Shown: positions 36,459 through 45,390, numbered from the stretch's first letter. The stretch: DNA of 64,000 bases from Allobosea sp. Tri-44 (GCF_004123845.1 NZ_NBDP01000005.1:186001-250000); one strand, 5' to 3'. Notes: generated by a model not told the origin, from the letters alone. A program made the numbers and translations.

Positions 36459-38312
36459 GTGGCAGATCCAGTCATTTCTGCAGTCCTGCCTATAGCAGGT
36501 AAGCTTGCATCTGCGTTCATAGAGGCAGGAAAGCCCGCTACCATAAAAATTGCCGAGAAACTGCTGGTCAAATTTGGTGTTGGCTTGTCCACTTTGCTCA
36601 GAGAACAGGCTGAGCGACATCGCTATGTCAAGACTATCATCTCGGGTAGCACACCGATCGAACTGACCGACTTGTACGTCAATCTGAGTCTTAAGCGCGA
36701 CAAGAAGATCATCAGGGACGATGATTTATTTAAACTCTTAGACACTGAACGTGCTATTCTGGTGCATGCGGCGGCAGGATCTGGAAAATCGATGCTTCTC
36801 AGATACCTTCTACTTACAGCAAATCAACATCTAGAACAGAGATTTCCCATTTTAATCGAACTAAGAGATCTTAATTCGCACCCAGGAAAATCTTTCCTTG
36901 AGATAATACAAGAATGTATCGCCGAATACATCGACGGATTCTCTCGAAACCAAACTGATTTTGCACTTAAATCCGGACGCCTACTTCTGATACTCGATGG
37001 CTTCGACGAGATCGACTACGATCGCCGGCGAGAGCGAGAGAGGGAGGTCAATCGCCTTGTCGAAAGATACCCCAACTTGCAGGTCATCGTCTCCAGTAGA
37101 CCGGATGAAGGAAATTCGAAGTGGCAATCTTTTTTTGCCTACGAGGTACAACACCTCTCAAAGGGACAAGTTCGATTGCTCATCGATAAAGTCCCCTATG
37201 ACGAGGCACCAAAGAAATTGTTTAGAAGTAAATTAGACACCGACCTCTTTGAGACGCACGGAGAATTTCTTCGTAATCCGCTCCTTACAATCATGATGCT
37301 TGTTATGCTTGAAACATTCGCGGATGTTCCAGCGAAGATTCACCTTTTTTACGAGTACGCTTTTGAAGCGTTATTTCAGCGCCACGATGTTTCTAAGGGC
37401 GGCGGCTTTCAAAGAAAGAGGCGGGTCGAATTAGCATTGGACGACTATAAGCGCCTATTTGCCTACTTTTGCGCTACGACATACATGAGAAAGCTTTTTC
37501 GCTTCTCCGAAGGGGTTGCTCTGGAGTGTTTAGATCAGAGCCTAAAATCCGCGCAGATCAAAGCTGACAAATCAGGCATGATGCGAGACTTAGTTGAATG
37601 CACATGTATGTTGGTCCCAGATGGATTGGAATTCGAATTCAGTCATCGGTCATTTCAGGAGTACTTTTTTGCGTATTTCATAGCAAGAATCAGACCGAAT
37701 GAGATTCCTAGGGTAATGCCACTTCTCTCCGAAAGATCCAGCTCGGACGGGATCGTCCCAATGGTCGCGGAGATGAACGCGGAAAAATTTGAAGAAGACT
37801 GGGCCCTTCCGCAACTCGATCTTCTTTGTAAACGTGTTGTCGGAATAGATTCGCTCCTTGAGCCACTTACATTCATAAATGCAATGTTCGGCAAGAACGG
37901 GATGCATATCCTCGCGATGCCCAATGTTTCATTTGAATGCGGCACAGGTGAAGTGTTCGAACTAGATCATGTACGAGTTATGTTGTATCATATATATGGT
38001 ATATTTAATCGCATACATGCGCGTCTCCCGGACGAGAGTGAGATGGATGCGAAGGTTCGTGAAAAGATCTTGGATGGGAGAATTGGGAGAGATGATCCTC
38101 GCTTTGAACCCGTTCGAAAGGCTGTTGTTAAATCGAAGGCACAGATTCTTATCAAACTAGGGCCGTCTGACAACGATTGGGTGCGCGAAACTCAATGGGG
38201 GCGTTTTGTCGCTGAGGAGGCCAAGGAATTGGTTGCTGCTCGGGATATGATCCGGGAGCGCGTGCGGCAGCGGCAAACTGGCTTAGCGGCAATTCTAAAT
38301 TTGTCCGAATGA
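36459..38312 (+). CDS. NACHT-type STAND NTPase, putative anti-phage defence protein (bNACHT)
   Basis: 617 residues from GTG 36459 with GGGG 8 bp upstream. N-terminal helices (1-90) precede a NACHT domain: P-loop AAAGSGKS (104-111, Lys110), Walker B LLLILDGFDEI (175-185, small residue after Asp and final DE as in NACHT), sensor VIVSSRP (209-215). The winged-helix motif FSHRSFQEYFFAYF is at 394-407. Residues 411-617 match no repeat I know and are the likely sensor or effector. Many prokaryotic NACHT proteins of this size are single-gene abortive anti-phage systems. GC is strikingly lower than in neighbours (two lines counted: 37% and 53%, against about 65-70% around), which suggests transfer. 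Confidence 0.85.
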   Translation: MADPVISAVLPIAGKLASAFIEAGKPATIKIAEKLLVKFGVGLSTLLREQAERHRYVKTIISGSTPIELTDLYVNLSLKRDKKIIRDDDLFKLLDTERAILVHAAAGSGKSMLLRYLLLTANQHLEQRFPILIELRDLNSHPGKSFLEIIQECIAEYIDGFSRNQTDFALKSGRLLLILDGFDEIDYDRRREREREVNRLVERYPNLQVIVSSRPDEGNSKWQSFFAYEVQHLSKGQVRLLIDKVPYDEAPKKLFRSKLDTDLFETHGEFLRNPLLTIMMLVMLETFADVPAKIHLFYEYAFEALFQRHDVSKGGGFQRKRRVELALDDYKRLFAYFCATTYMRKLFRFSEGVALECLDQSLKSAQIKADKSGMMRDLVECTCMLVPDGLEFEFSHRSFQEYFFAYFIARIRPNEIPRVMPLLSERSSSDGIVPMVAEMNAEKFEEDWALPQLDLLCKRVVGIDSLLEPLTFINAMFGKNGMHILAMPNVSFECGTGEVFELDHVRVMLYHIYGIFNRIHARLPDESEMDAKVREKILDGRIGRDDPRFEPVRKAVVKSKAQILIKLGPSDNDWVRETQWGRFVAEEAKELVAARDMIRERVRQRQTGLAAILNLSE

Positions 38313-38540
38313 TTCGACATAAGCCATTGATAACCTCGGCATGACGGAGCCCTTGCCCCTGCAAGCTAAGACGCAGGGAATCCCCCATCCCCGGTGAGAG
38401 TGAGCCGCTCCGTGGAATGCGAGGCCGCGCACTGGCCGCGGCCTCGCTTCGCTGGTTTTCCCGTAGGCCCTCATCCGGCGCTCCGCGCCACCTTCTCCCA
38501 TCCGGGAGAAGGTAGAGGGCGTCGCGGTTCATCCGACTCC

Positions 38541-38673
38541 CGTCATGCTCGGGCTTGTCCCGAGCATCCACGCCTTGCGACGCGCATGGCAGGCAGCAGC
38601 CGGCGAAATGCCGCTCGCCCGATCGTTCCAGCGCAAAAACGTGGATGGTCGCCACAAGGGCGACCATGACGGG
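38541..38673. repeat. Family B palindromic repeat (CGTCATGCTCG...), copy 1
   Basis: The outer arms CGTCATGCTCGGGCTTGTCC and the matching 3' arm ending CGACCATGACGGG can fold back. Inner arms GCATCCACG and CGTGGATGG give nested stems. The same design is found at 44903-44997. Here the central loop is longer by about 38 bp. Confidence 0.8.
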
Positions 38674-39230
38674 AGAGGCGAACTTATCCCCGCGGCAAAA
38701 ACCTCCCGTATAATCCCCTCGCCCATCACCCATACGGGGCGGCCGTCCGGAGGTATGCCAGAGGCTGGGTGAGGGTCGGCGCCTGCGGGCGGGGGTTACG
38801 CCCCGCTCCCGGGAGGCTTCGGGGCACCGCCGAAAGCCGCCGCCTGCGGCGGCGTCTTCCGACTTTGAGATCGCAGACTGCGCAAGCTTGTCTGCGTGGG
38901 ACACTACGATCCCTGTGCGAGGAGCTCGCTAGATGGACGGCCCGCCAGGCGCCGCCCTGCTCCGCCGCCGGCGCGACCACCCGTTGAGGGGCACTGGCGC
39001 CGGCAGGAACGGGACGGACGGGCAGGCCAACCGCAGAAGCGCGGCCCGGAGACTGAAAGACGCCGAAGGCGGAGCGCCACGGGGCGTGCGGATGGGGACC
39101 ATCCGCGCCGCCTCCTGGCTCAACGGAAGCGGATACGACAACGCGCCTCGCGGCGCTCCGCCAGCCCCGTATTTTAAGGCGCCCGCAGGCAGGCCTGCGG
39201 GCGGGGTTTGGCGCGTGGGCGAAGACAAGG

Positions 39231-39384
39231 GCGCGGGATTCCCTCTCCTGTAAGGAGAGGGGTAGGGGTGAGGTGTTCGGGAGGGAAATCGTTGGCGTAA
39301 TGCAGCCGCGGTCAACGCTCGCGGAACTGGTCCAACGGCCTACACCTCACCCTGCCCTCTCCTTACAGGAGAGGGTTCCCCGCG
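39231..39384. repeat. Family C palindromic repeat (CCTCTCCTGTAAGGAGAGG), copy 1
   Basis: Two hairpins, CTCTCCTGTAAGGAGAG and CTCTCCTTACAGGAGAG, lie near the two ends of a long inverted repeat. The arms TAGGGGTGAGGTGTTCGG and the complementary CACCTCACCCTGCCCTCTCC pair across the element. A near-identical copy is at 43707-43863. Confidence 0.88.
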
Positions 39385-39516
39385 GTTCGCTCGCCTTCTT
39401 TCATCGGGAGAAGGGAGACCCCAGCGCCCTTGCGTCGCACGGCATTGTGAGGGTCTTGTTTACGCCCTGTTAAACCGCTCCTGGACATCCCTGCGATGCA
39501 AACAGGAGATGACCTG

Positions 39517-40017
39517 ATGATCAGACTGGCCCCTCTCGCGGCGCTCAGCCTTCTTGCGGCCTCGGCCTCCGCTTTCGCCGCGCCGGCCCAGCCACTCGGC
39601 CAGTTCAAGCAGTGGAATGCGGCGGCCTATGACGGCAGCAATGGCAAGCGTTGCTATATCGTATCGTCACCGGGCACCGAGAAACCTGATACCTTGCGTC
39701 ATGGCGACGTCTTCTTCTTCGTACAGACCGCGCCGAGCGCCCAGAGCCGCACCGAGTCGAGCTTCCAGACCGGCTATGATTTCGCCAAGGATTCGACCGT
39801 CACCGTGACGATCGGCGACGAGACGTTCCGCATGCTGACCTCGGGCAACAATGCCTGGCTGCAGCGGCTGGAGCGTGAGAGCGAATTGCTCGCGGCGATG
39901 AAGGCCGGCGACGAGATGGTGCTGGCGGCGCGCTCGGCCCGCGGCAACGAGACCAGCTACACCTTCTCGCTCGAAGGCGTGACCGCGGCGTCAAGGCTGC
40001 TGGAGCGGTGTGGTTGA
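39517..40017 (+). CDS. Invasion-associated locus B (IalB)-like exported protein
   Basis: 166 residues from the ATG at 39517, with AGGAG 8 bp upstream. A Sec signal is cleaved at AFA-AP (near residue 21). The pattern KQWNAAAYDGSNGKRCYIVSSP and the closing Cys before the C-terminus (LLERCG) fit IalB-family periplasmic proteins, which carry a conserved disulfide. The role in free-living relatives is unclear. A long palindromic repeat starts 8 bp after its stop. Confidence 0.7.
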   Translation: MIRLAPLAALSLLAASASAFAAPAQPLGQFKQWNAAAYDGSNGKRCYIVSSPGTEKPDTLRHGDVFFFVQTAPSAQSRTESSFQTGYDFAKDSTVTVTIGDETFRMLTSGNNAWLQRLERESELLAAMKAGDEMVLAARSARGNETSYTFSLEGVTAASRLLERCG

Positions 40018-40024
40018 CCAAGAG

Positions 40025-40133
40025 CGTCATTCCCGGGCGCAGCGAAGCGCAGACCCGGGAATCTCAGGACGAGAAGGCGCTGGCTGGCGCCTCATCCGGC
40101 CTGAGATGCTCGGGTCAAGCCCGAGCATGACGG
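40025..40133. repeat. Family A palindromic repeat (CGTCATTC...CATGACGG), copy 1
   Basis: 109 bp with nested stems: CCCGGG.....CCCGGGAATCTCAGG and CCTGAGATGCTCGGG.....CCCGAGCATGACGG. The ATCTCAGG and CCTGAGAT arms pair. A second copy at 52557-52664 shares the GAATCTCAGGACGAG and CCTGAGATGCTCGGGTCAAG blocks. Confidence 0.88.
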
Positions 40134-40139
40134 CGTTGG

Positions 40140-40814
40140 TCACAACACCCCGTGGCGCTCGAACACCGAGCGCAAGCTCTCGCCGGCGAGCAGCTCCTCG
40201 CGGGTCGAATCCTCGGCTTCGATCTTGGCCAGCGCCAGCCGGATCGCCTCGGGCGCGATGGCGCGGGGGACGATGACGACGCCGTCGACGTCGCCGAAGA
40301 TGAAGTCGCCCGGCGCGACGCGGGCGCCGCCGAGCTCGACCGGCTCGTCGGCGGCCATCATCTCGGCCCGGCCCTTGGTGTCGAGCGGGCCGATGCCGCC
40401 ATGGAAGACCGGAAAGCCGAGCTCGCGGATGCGGCGGACATCGCGCACCAGCCCGTCGGTGAGGCAGCCGGCGGCACCCCTGACCTTCGAGGCGGTGGTG
40501 AGCAGTTCGCCCCAGGGCGCGATCCGGTCGGTCGGCCCGTCGCAGGCGAGCACCGCGACCTCGCCGGCTTTCAGGCTGTCGATCAGGTCCATCTCCAGCG
40601 CATAGGGATTGTGCCCTGCCGGGAGATGATAGCGTTTCATGTAGAGCCCGGTGCGGGCAAAGCCGCAGAGCACGCTGGCGTCGTCGAGCGGGCGCACAAA
40701 GGGCTTCACCGCCTGGTCGGGATAGCCGAGCTCATCGAGCACATCGGAGAGCACGGCCGAATAGAGCCGGCCCTTCAGCTCGGCGAGATCGAGTTCCTGG
40801 GCCGGATCCGGCAT
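40140..40814 (-). CDS. RraA-like protein / HMG (4-hydroxy-4-methyl-2-oxoglutarate) aldolase family
   Basis: 224 residues, single-domain RraA-like fold. Residues near GCLTDGLVRDVRRIRELGFPV carry the DG..RD metal and pyruvate-binding motif, and RVAPGDFIFGDVDGVVIVPR is the second signature. Family members act as oxaloacetate decarboxylase/HMG aldolases with a divalent metal, or, in E. coli RraA, as RNase E inhibitors. Sequence alone cannot choose. It is convergent with the IalB-like gene, separated by family A repeat. Confidence 0.85.
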   Translation of the reverse strand: MPDPAQELDLAELKGRLYSAVLSDVLDELGYPDQAVKPFVRPLDDASVLCGFARTGLYMKRYHLPAGHNPYALEMDLIDSLKAGEVAVLACDGPTDRIAPWGELLTTASKVRGAAGCLTDGLVRDVRRIRELGFPVFHGGIGPLDTKGRAEMMAADEPVELGGARVAPGDFIFGDVDGVVIVPRAIAPEAIRLALAKIEAEDSTREELLAGESLRSVFERHGVL

Positions 40815-40868
40815 GCGCGCTTCCCCTCTCTTTCTTATAGGGAAGCTTCCCGGCGCGCCGGCAGCGGG

Positions 40869-41522
40869 TCAAGCCGCTATGGGCGCATGGCGGATCGCCG
40901 CGCGCAGCAGCAGATAGAGCAGCAGGCCGTTGAGCAGGTGCCAGCCCCAGTGCAGTCCGAAGGGCACTGCGCCGCACAGCACCGAATCGAGCGAGCGGAA
41001 GCTGAGCGACAGGGCGAAGACAAAGCCGGCGACGGCGATTCTTCCACCCGTGGCGGCATCACCGCGCAGCCTTGCCGCGAGCGCGACGCCGGCGAGGCCC
41101 ACAAGGAAGCCGGCATAGCCGGCCGAGCCACGCATGCCGGCGGGCAGCAATGGCGAGAGGGCGGAGGCCAGGCCGAAGCAGGCGGCGAGGAAGAGTAGCG
41201 CCCCTGTTGCAGCCAGCAGCGGCGACAGGCCCAGGAACCGGTTGAGCGCCAGGCCGAAATAGCAGAGCGCGAAGAGCTGGATCGGCACGACATCGGCCAG
41301 CAGCGTCCAGCGCTGCGGCATGGTGTGGAACAGGAAGGAGCCGACACCGATGATCGCGACCAGCGCCGTCAGCGCTTCGGTCGGCCAGTCGCGGCGTCCT
41401 TGCCGCCGCAGCATCAGCCATGCCGCCAGCGCGGCCAGCAGGAAGGCGGCATTGCTGATCGCATTGAGCGGCTCGGCCCAGAAGGCGCCGTCCAGCCGTT
41501 CGCAATAGCCCGCGCCCTGCAT
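40869..41522 (-). CDS. Ceramidase-like integral membrane protein
   Basis: 217 residues with about seven hydrophobic segments. It starts MQGAGYCERLDGAFWAEP and has SFLFHTMPQRWTLLADVVPIQ and a later HWGWHLLNGLLL. The spread of His and Asp residues (H in SFLFHT, D in LLADV, H...H in HWGWHLL) is the zinc-ligand pattern of the alkaline ceramidase superfamily (CREST). In bacteria such proteins are of unknown substrate. It is monocistronic, 54 bp from the RraA-like gene. Confidence 0.75.
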   Translation of the reverse strand: MQGAGYCERLDGAFWAEPLNAISNAAFLLAALAAWLMLRRQGRRDWPTEALTALVAIIGVGSFLFHTMPQRWTLLADVVPIQLFALCYFGLALNRFLGLSPLLAATGALLFLAACFGLASALSPLLPAGMRGSAGYAGFLVGLAGVALAARLRGDAATGGRIAVAGFVFALSLSFRSLDSVLCGAVPFGLHWGWHLLNGLLLYLLLRAAIRHAPIAA

Positions 41523-41980
41523 GCCCTGCTCCGCCTTCGCCTGGAATCAGCGAATCATGCCGCTTGCGGCACTGCAGCCGCGTGACAGGCTCATCGATGA
41601 AACGGGTCAATTGTCCGCGAATCCGTGCATGGTGAACAGCCCGTTACGGCCGCGTATGGCTCGGCAACCAATGTTGCAGTGCAAACCGCATGGCAAACGC
41701 ATCGATTCTGCGCCAAATCGAGGCAATCTCAGAACATCGTCGGAACGAGATCATAAATTGCCTAAAACTTAGGCCAAATTGTCACTGTTCTGACAAAATC
41801 GTTAAGCGCTCTGCGCGGGTCAGCGGGCCTTTCCAAACGATCTCTTAATTTGCCATGCATTGATTGCATAACAGAACTGACACCACGCCCCTGTGAGAGG
41901 CACTGTGATCGCCCTATATGCAGTGCACAACGAATTCATCGCTGTCGGGGCAAACCCCGCAAAACCAAAAGGTTATCGCC
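41523..41980. other. Gene-free 458 bp region upstream of the DUF1127 gene
   Basis: The stretch from about 41620 to 41900 is markedly AT-richer than its surroundings and probably holds the promoters of the divergent ceramidase-like and DUF1127 genes. An inverted repeat ATGCA-TTGAT-TGCAT is at 41855-41869. No coding frame or RNA gene is supported; a small RNA cannot be excluded. Confidence 0.45.
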
Positions 41981-42136
41981 ATGTTCCTGTCCATGATCGC
42001 TTCCAAGATCCGCTCTTATCTTCGCTATCGCGAGACCGTCCGCGAGCTGTCCCGCCTTACCGACCGTGAGCTCGACGACCTCGGCCTGTCGCGCTCGGAC
42101 ATCCAGTACGTCGCCCGCACCCACGCGACGGCCTGA
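41981..42136 (+). CDS. Small DUF1127 (YjiS-like) protein
   Basis: 51 residues from the ATG at 41981. The earlier in-frame ATG at 41918 gives an N-terminal tail unlike the family. It has the standard DUF1127 form: IASKIRSYLRYRETVRELSRL then TDRELDDLGLSRSDIQYVA. Alphaproteobacterial proteins of this type, such as those in Agrobacterium, have been linked to RNA turnover and phosphate or carbon metabolism. It is followed by a terminator. Confidence 0.9.
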   Translation: MFLSMIASKIRSYLRYRETVRELSRLTDRELDDLGLSRSDIQYVARTHATA

Positions 42137-42199
42137 TTTCTGCTCAAGTAGTTTCTCCTAGACCCTGCGTTCCTCCCCTCAGGGTCTGGTCGAAGAGCG

Positions 42200-42226
42200 A
42201 ATGCCCGCTTTCGAGCGGGCATTTTG
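42200..42226 (+). terminator. Rho-independent terminator after the DUF1127 gene
   Basis: Ten-bp stem AATGCCCGCT / AGCGGGCATT with TTCG loop and following Ts. It lies 64 bp after the stop codon and before trmFO. Confidence 0.88.
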
Positions 42227-42292
42227 CGTTTCTGGGCCTGATTCAAGCCCCATGCCCTTGACCTTGGGCGCCGCCGCGGACACATCGCGGCC

Positions 42293-43705
42293 ATGACAAT
42301 CGCACCCATCCACATCGTCGGCGGCGGCCTCGCCGGTTCGGAAGCCGCCTGGCAGATCGCCGAGGCCGGCGTTCCCGTCATCCTGCACGAGATGCGCCCC
42401 GTACGCGGCACCGACGCCCATAAGACCGAGAGCCTCGCCGAGCTGGTCTGCTCCAACTCCTTCCGCTCGGACGATTCGTCCTCCAACGCCGTCGGCCAGC
42501 TGCATTGGGAGATGCGCCGGCTCGGCTCGCTGATCATGGCGAAGGGCGATGCGCACCAGGTGCCCGCCGGCGGCGCGCTCGCGGTCGACCGAGACGGCTT
42601 CGCGGCCGCCGTCACCGCTGCGCTCGAAGCTCACCCCAATGTCACGATCGAGCGCGGCGAGATCGCCGGCCTGCCGCCGGCTGCGTGGGACAAGGTCATC
42701 GTTGCCACCGGCCCCCTGACCTCCCCGGCACTGGCCGAAGGCATCCGCTCGCTGACAGGGGCGGGCGAGCTCGCCTTCTTCGACGCGATCGCGCCCATCG
42801 TCCATTTCGATTCGGTCGACATGGATGTCGCCTGGTTCCAGTCGCGCTACGACAAGGCCGGCCCCGGCGGCACCGGTGCCGACTACATCAACTGCCCGCT
42901 CGACCGCGAACAATACGAGGCCTTCATCGACGCGCTGCTGGCGGCGGAGAAGACCGAATTCAAGGAATGGGAGGGCACGCCCTATTTCGATGGCTGCCTG
43001 CCGATCGAGGTGATGGCCGAGCGCGGCCGCGAGACGCTGCGCTGGGGGCCGATGAAGCCGGTCGGGCTGACCAACAAGCACAATCCGACGGTCAAGGCCT
43101 ATGCTGTGGTCCAGCTCCGGCAGGACAATGCGCTGGGCACGCTGTTCAACATGACGGGCTTCCAGACCAAGCTGAAATATGGCGAGCAGGCCGCGATCTT
43201 CCGGATGATCCCGGGCCTGCAGAACGCCGAATTCGCCCGGCTCGGCGGCATCCACCGCAACACCTATCTCAACTCGCCAGAGCTGCTCGATCCGCAATTG
43301 CGGCTGAAGACCGACCCGCGCCTGCGCTTCGCCGGGCAGATCACCGGCTGCGAGGGCTATGTCGAGAGCGCCGCGATCGGGTTGCTGACCGGCCGCCTCG
43401 CCGCGGCGGAGCGGCTCGGCCGGCCGCTCGACCTGCCGCCAGCGACGACGGCGCTCGGTGCACTGGTCAACCACATCACCGGCGGCCACATCGTCACCAT
43501 CGACGAAGGGCCGCGCTCGTTCCAGCCGATGAACATCAATTTCGGCCTGTTCCCGCATATCGAGGGTCAGGCGACGCACGGCCCCGACGGCAAGCGCCTG
43601 AAGGGCCCCGCGAAGAGCGTCGCCCGCAAGCAGGCGCTGACGGCGCGGGCGAAGGTCGAGCTCGATGGCTGGATTGGTGGGGCGAGCGCTCAGGCAGCGG
43701 AGTGA
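42293..43705 (+). CDS. trmFO: Methylenetetrahydrofolate--tRNA-(uracil-5-)-methyltransferase
   Basis: 470 residues. FAD- and folate-dependent enzyme that makes m5U54 in the T-loop of tRNA. The N-terminal Rossmann motif is [17 protein letters not shown] (residues 6-22), and [28 protein letters not shown] is the TrmFO signature. The cysteine in the CEGYVESA segment near the C-terminus and the NFGLFPH tail are conserved. It lies at the trmFO end of the sec gene block, as in many alphaproteobacteria. Confidence 0.95.
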   Translation: MTIAPIHIVGGGLAGSEAAWQIAEAGVPVILHEMRPVRGTDAHKTESLAELVCSNSFRSDDSSSNAVGQLHWEMRRLGSLIMAKGDAHQVPAGGALAVDRDGFAAAVTAALEAHPNVTIERGEIAGLPPAAWDKVIVATGPLTSPALAEGIRSLTGAGELAFFDAIAPIVHFDSVDMDVAWFQSRYDKAGPGGTGADYINCPLDREQYEAFIDALLAAEKTEFKEWEGTPYFDGCLPIEVMAERGRETLRWGPMKPVGLTNKHNPTVKAYAVVQLRQDNALGTLFNMTGFQTKLKYGEQAAIFRMIPGLQNAEFARLGGIHRNTYLNSPELLDPQLRLKTDPRLRFAGQITGCEGYVESAAIGLLTGRLAAAERLGRPLDLPPATTALGALVNHITGGHIVTIDEGPRSFQPMNINFGLFPHIEGQATHGPDGKRLKGPAKSVARKQALTARAKVELDGWIGGASAQAAE

Positions 43706-43706
43706 A

Positions 43707-43863
43707 GCGCGGGATCCCCTCTCCTGTAAGGAGAGGGGTAGGGGTGAGGTGTTCGGAGGGATGTGGTTGGCCTGAACCTGACTGCGCGGTCAGCGCTCGC
43801 GGAACTGGTACAGCCGCCTACACCTCACCCTGCCCTCTCCTTACAGGAGAGGGTTCCCCGCGC
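43707..43863. repeat. Family C palindromic repeat, copy 2
   Basis: 157 bp, near-identical at both ends to 39231-39384 (the segments GGAGAGGGGTAGGGGTGAGG and CTACACCTCACCCTGCCCTC are shared exactly). It fills the convergent gap between trmFO and the phytoene-synthase-like gene. Confidence 0.88.
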
Positions 43864-43882
43864 CCTACTCCTCGCGTTGATT

Positions 43883-44764
43883 CTACGCCCGCGCCGCGCG
43901 CCACAGCGTCCATTGCCGCTTGAGCGGCGAGAGGCCGATGATCGTCCGATAGGGATCGTAGCCGCGTCGTTCCATCTGCCTGAGATAGGGCTCGACCAGC
44001 GCAACCGGGAGGAAGGCCGGCCTGATCGACGCTGGCACCGTGGCGCTGAGATCGTTGAGCTTGCGCAGATGGATGCGCGCCAGCGCCCGCATCTCCTTCA
44101 GCGAATAGATCAGGCCCGGTCCGCCGCGTCCGCGCACGATGTCCTCGCGGGTGACGCCGTTGCGGGCGAGCAGATCGGCCGGCAGATAGACCTGGCCGCG
44201 GGCGGCATGCCAGGGGAAGGCCCGCATCAAACCCGAGAGCGCATAAGCGACGCCGGCGTGGCCGGCGGCGGTCGCGCCGCCGGGGTCGCGGCCTTGTGCC
44301 AGCACGAGGCAGGCGAGGCGGATCAGCGCGCTCGAGGTCTCGCCAACATAGCCTTCGAGGTCGGACAGCGACGGCATCGGGTCGTCGTAGAGATCGAAGA
44401 CACGCGCCTCGATCAGCCCCGAAAGCGGCGCGATGGGCAGGCGAAAGCGCCTGACGGTGTCGAGCAGCGCCTGCGCGACCGGATGGCCGGGAGCGGGCGC
44501 ATCCGGCCCGGCCTCGAGCACGTCGCGCCACCATTGCAGCCGAACCTCGCCCGGCAGCGGCTCGCTGACCTGCTCGCGCACGCGAGCGACCTCGTGACTG
44601 AAGGCATAGAGCGCGAACAGGCCTGGCCGCAGCGCCTCAGGCGCATAGAGCGAGGCGATGTAGCGGTCGGGATCATGCTCGCGCACCAGCGCCAGGCAAT
44701 GGCCATAGGCCTGGGAGAGCGGGCCCGGCGCAGTGCCGGTGCGGTGCTCGGTTTTCGTGGTCAT
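43883..44764 (-). CDS. Phytoene/squalene synthase family protein
   Basis: 293 residues, all-alpha isoprenoid synthase type. An aspartate-rich patch DLYDDPMPS lies near residue 124 and a RIHLRKLND-type C-terminal helix follows. The second Asp-rich motif of true synthases is not obvious, as in the mitochondrial NDUFAF6-like group found next to secDF in alphaproteobacteria. An assembly-factor role is therefore as likely as isoprenoid synthesis. It is separated from the Mth938 gene by a family B repeat. Confidence 0.8.
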   Translation of the reverse strand: MTTKTEHRTGTAPGPLSQAYGHCLALVREHDPDRYIASLYAPEALRPGLFALYAFSHEVARVREQVSEPLPGEVRLQWWRDVLEAGPDAPAPGHPVAQALLDTVRRFRLPIAPLSGLIEARVFDLYDDPMPSLSDLEGYVGETSSALIRLACLVLAQGRDPGGATAAGHAGVAYALSGLMRAFPWHAARGQVYLPADLLARNGVTREDIVRGRGGPGLIYSLKEMRALARIHLRKLNDLSATVPASIRPAFLPVALVEPYLRQMERRGYDPYRTIIGLSPLKRQWTLWRAARA

Positions 44765-44902
44765 GCGCCCTCCCCGCTCCCGTCGTCACACGGGTCGAAG
44801 CGCCGGCAGTCTAGGCCGGGTCGGCAGTCTTGGCTACGCGGGAGCAGCATGGGTGATCGGATTTGATCGCTATCGCCGATTGCCGCGCCGTGTGACAACC
44901 GC

Positions 44903-44997
44903 CGTCATGCTCGCCCTTGTGGCGAGCATCCACGTCTTGAACACCGCTTTCACCAAAGGAAGACGTGGATGGTCGGGACAAGCCCGACCATGACGGG
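44903..44997. repeat. Family B palindromic repeat, copy 2
   Basis: 95 bp: CGTCATGCTCGCCCTTGTGG, GCATCCACGTCTTG, then AAGACGTGGATGGTCG and CGACCATGACGGG, giving nested stems. Same design as 38541-38673. Its 3' end lies just beyond the stop of the Mth938-like gene. Confidence 0.82.
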
Positions 44998-45002
44998 AAG
45001 TG

Positions 45003-45383
45003 TTACTCCACCGCGATCAGCGCCGCGGCAACGCGTCGCTCCTCACCGACGAGGACGTTGTAGGTGCGGGCCGCAGCCGGCGTCGCCATTGCCTCGACAG
45101 TGATGCCGACGGCCTTGAATGGTTCACGCAGGGCAGCCGGCAGGAAGGCGATCTCGCGGCCGATGCCGAGGATCAGGAAGTCGATCGTCTCGGCCTCGTC
45201 GAGGACCGGCTGCAGGCTCTCCAGGGTCACCTCGGCGAAACAGGTCACGGGCCAGATCCGGACGCCGCCAGGCGTCGCCAGGATCGAGCCGCGATGGCTC
45301 ATCTCGGCGAACCGAAAGCCGCCGGCACCGAAGGCGTCGATCTGGTAGCGGCCGGGGACGAAGCCGTCGAAGCGTCGTTCCAC
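45003..45383 (-). CDS. Mth938-like domain protein (DUF498)
   Basis: 126 residues from GTG 45383; TTG at 45386 also fits but abuts the ribosome-site-like GAGG. The small alpha/beta Mth938 fold is recognised from RGSILATPGGVRIWPVT and IDFLILGIGREIAFLPAALREPF. Human NDUFAF3 is a relative needed for complex I assembly, and the usual alphaproteobacterial location after secF is kept here. Biochemical activity is unknown. Only about 7 bp separate it from secF. Confidence 0.82.
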   Translation of the reverse strand: MERRFDGFVPGRYQIDAFGAGGFRFAEMSHRGSILATPGGVRIWPVTCFAEVTLESLQPVLDEAETIDFLILGIGREIAFLPAALREPFKAVGITVEAMATPAAARTYNVLVGEERRVAAALIAVE

Positions 45384-45390
45384 CAACCCC

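Larger units (their letters stand above)
38313..39516. other. Repeat-rich 1.2 kb region without a supported gene
   Basis: It begins after the NACHT stop. A CCTTCTCCCATCCGGGAGAAGG palindromic fragment is near 38491-38512. A long palindromic element (38541-38673) follows, then very GC-rich low-complexity DNA (38760-39230), then a second long element (39231-39384). A 106-residue ORF at 38933-39253 is Arg/Pro/Gly-rich and lacks a ribosome site or family. No transposase or integrase is seen. Confidence 0.6.

Noticed and set aside
38933-39253. 106-residue ORF in the repeat region
   Set aside because: Arg/Gly/Pro-rich, with no ribosome site or family, and it runs into the family C repeat. I leave it unannotated, though a small lineage-specific protein cannot be excluded.
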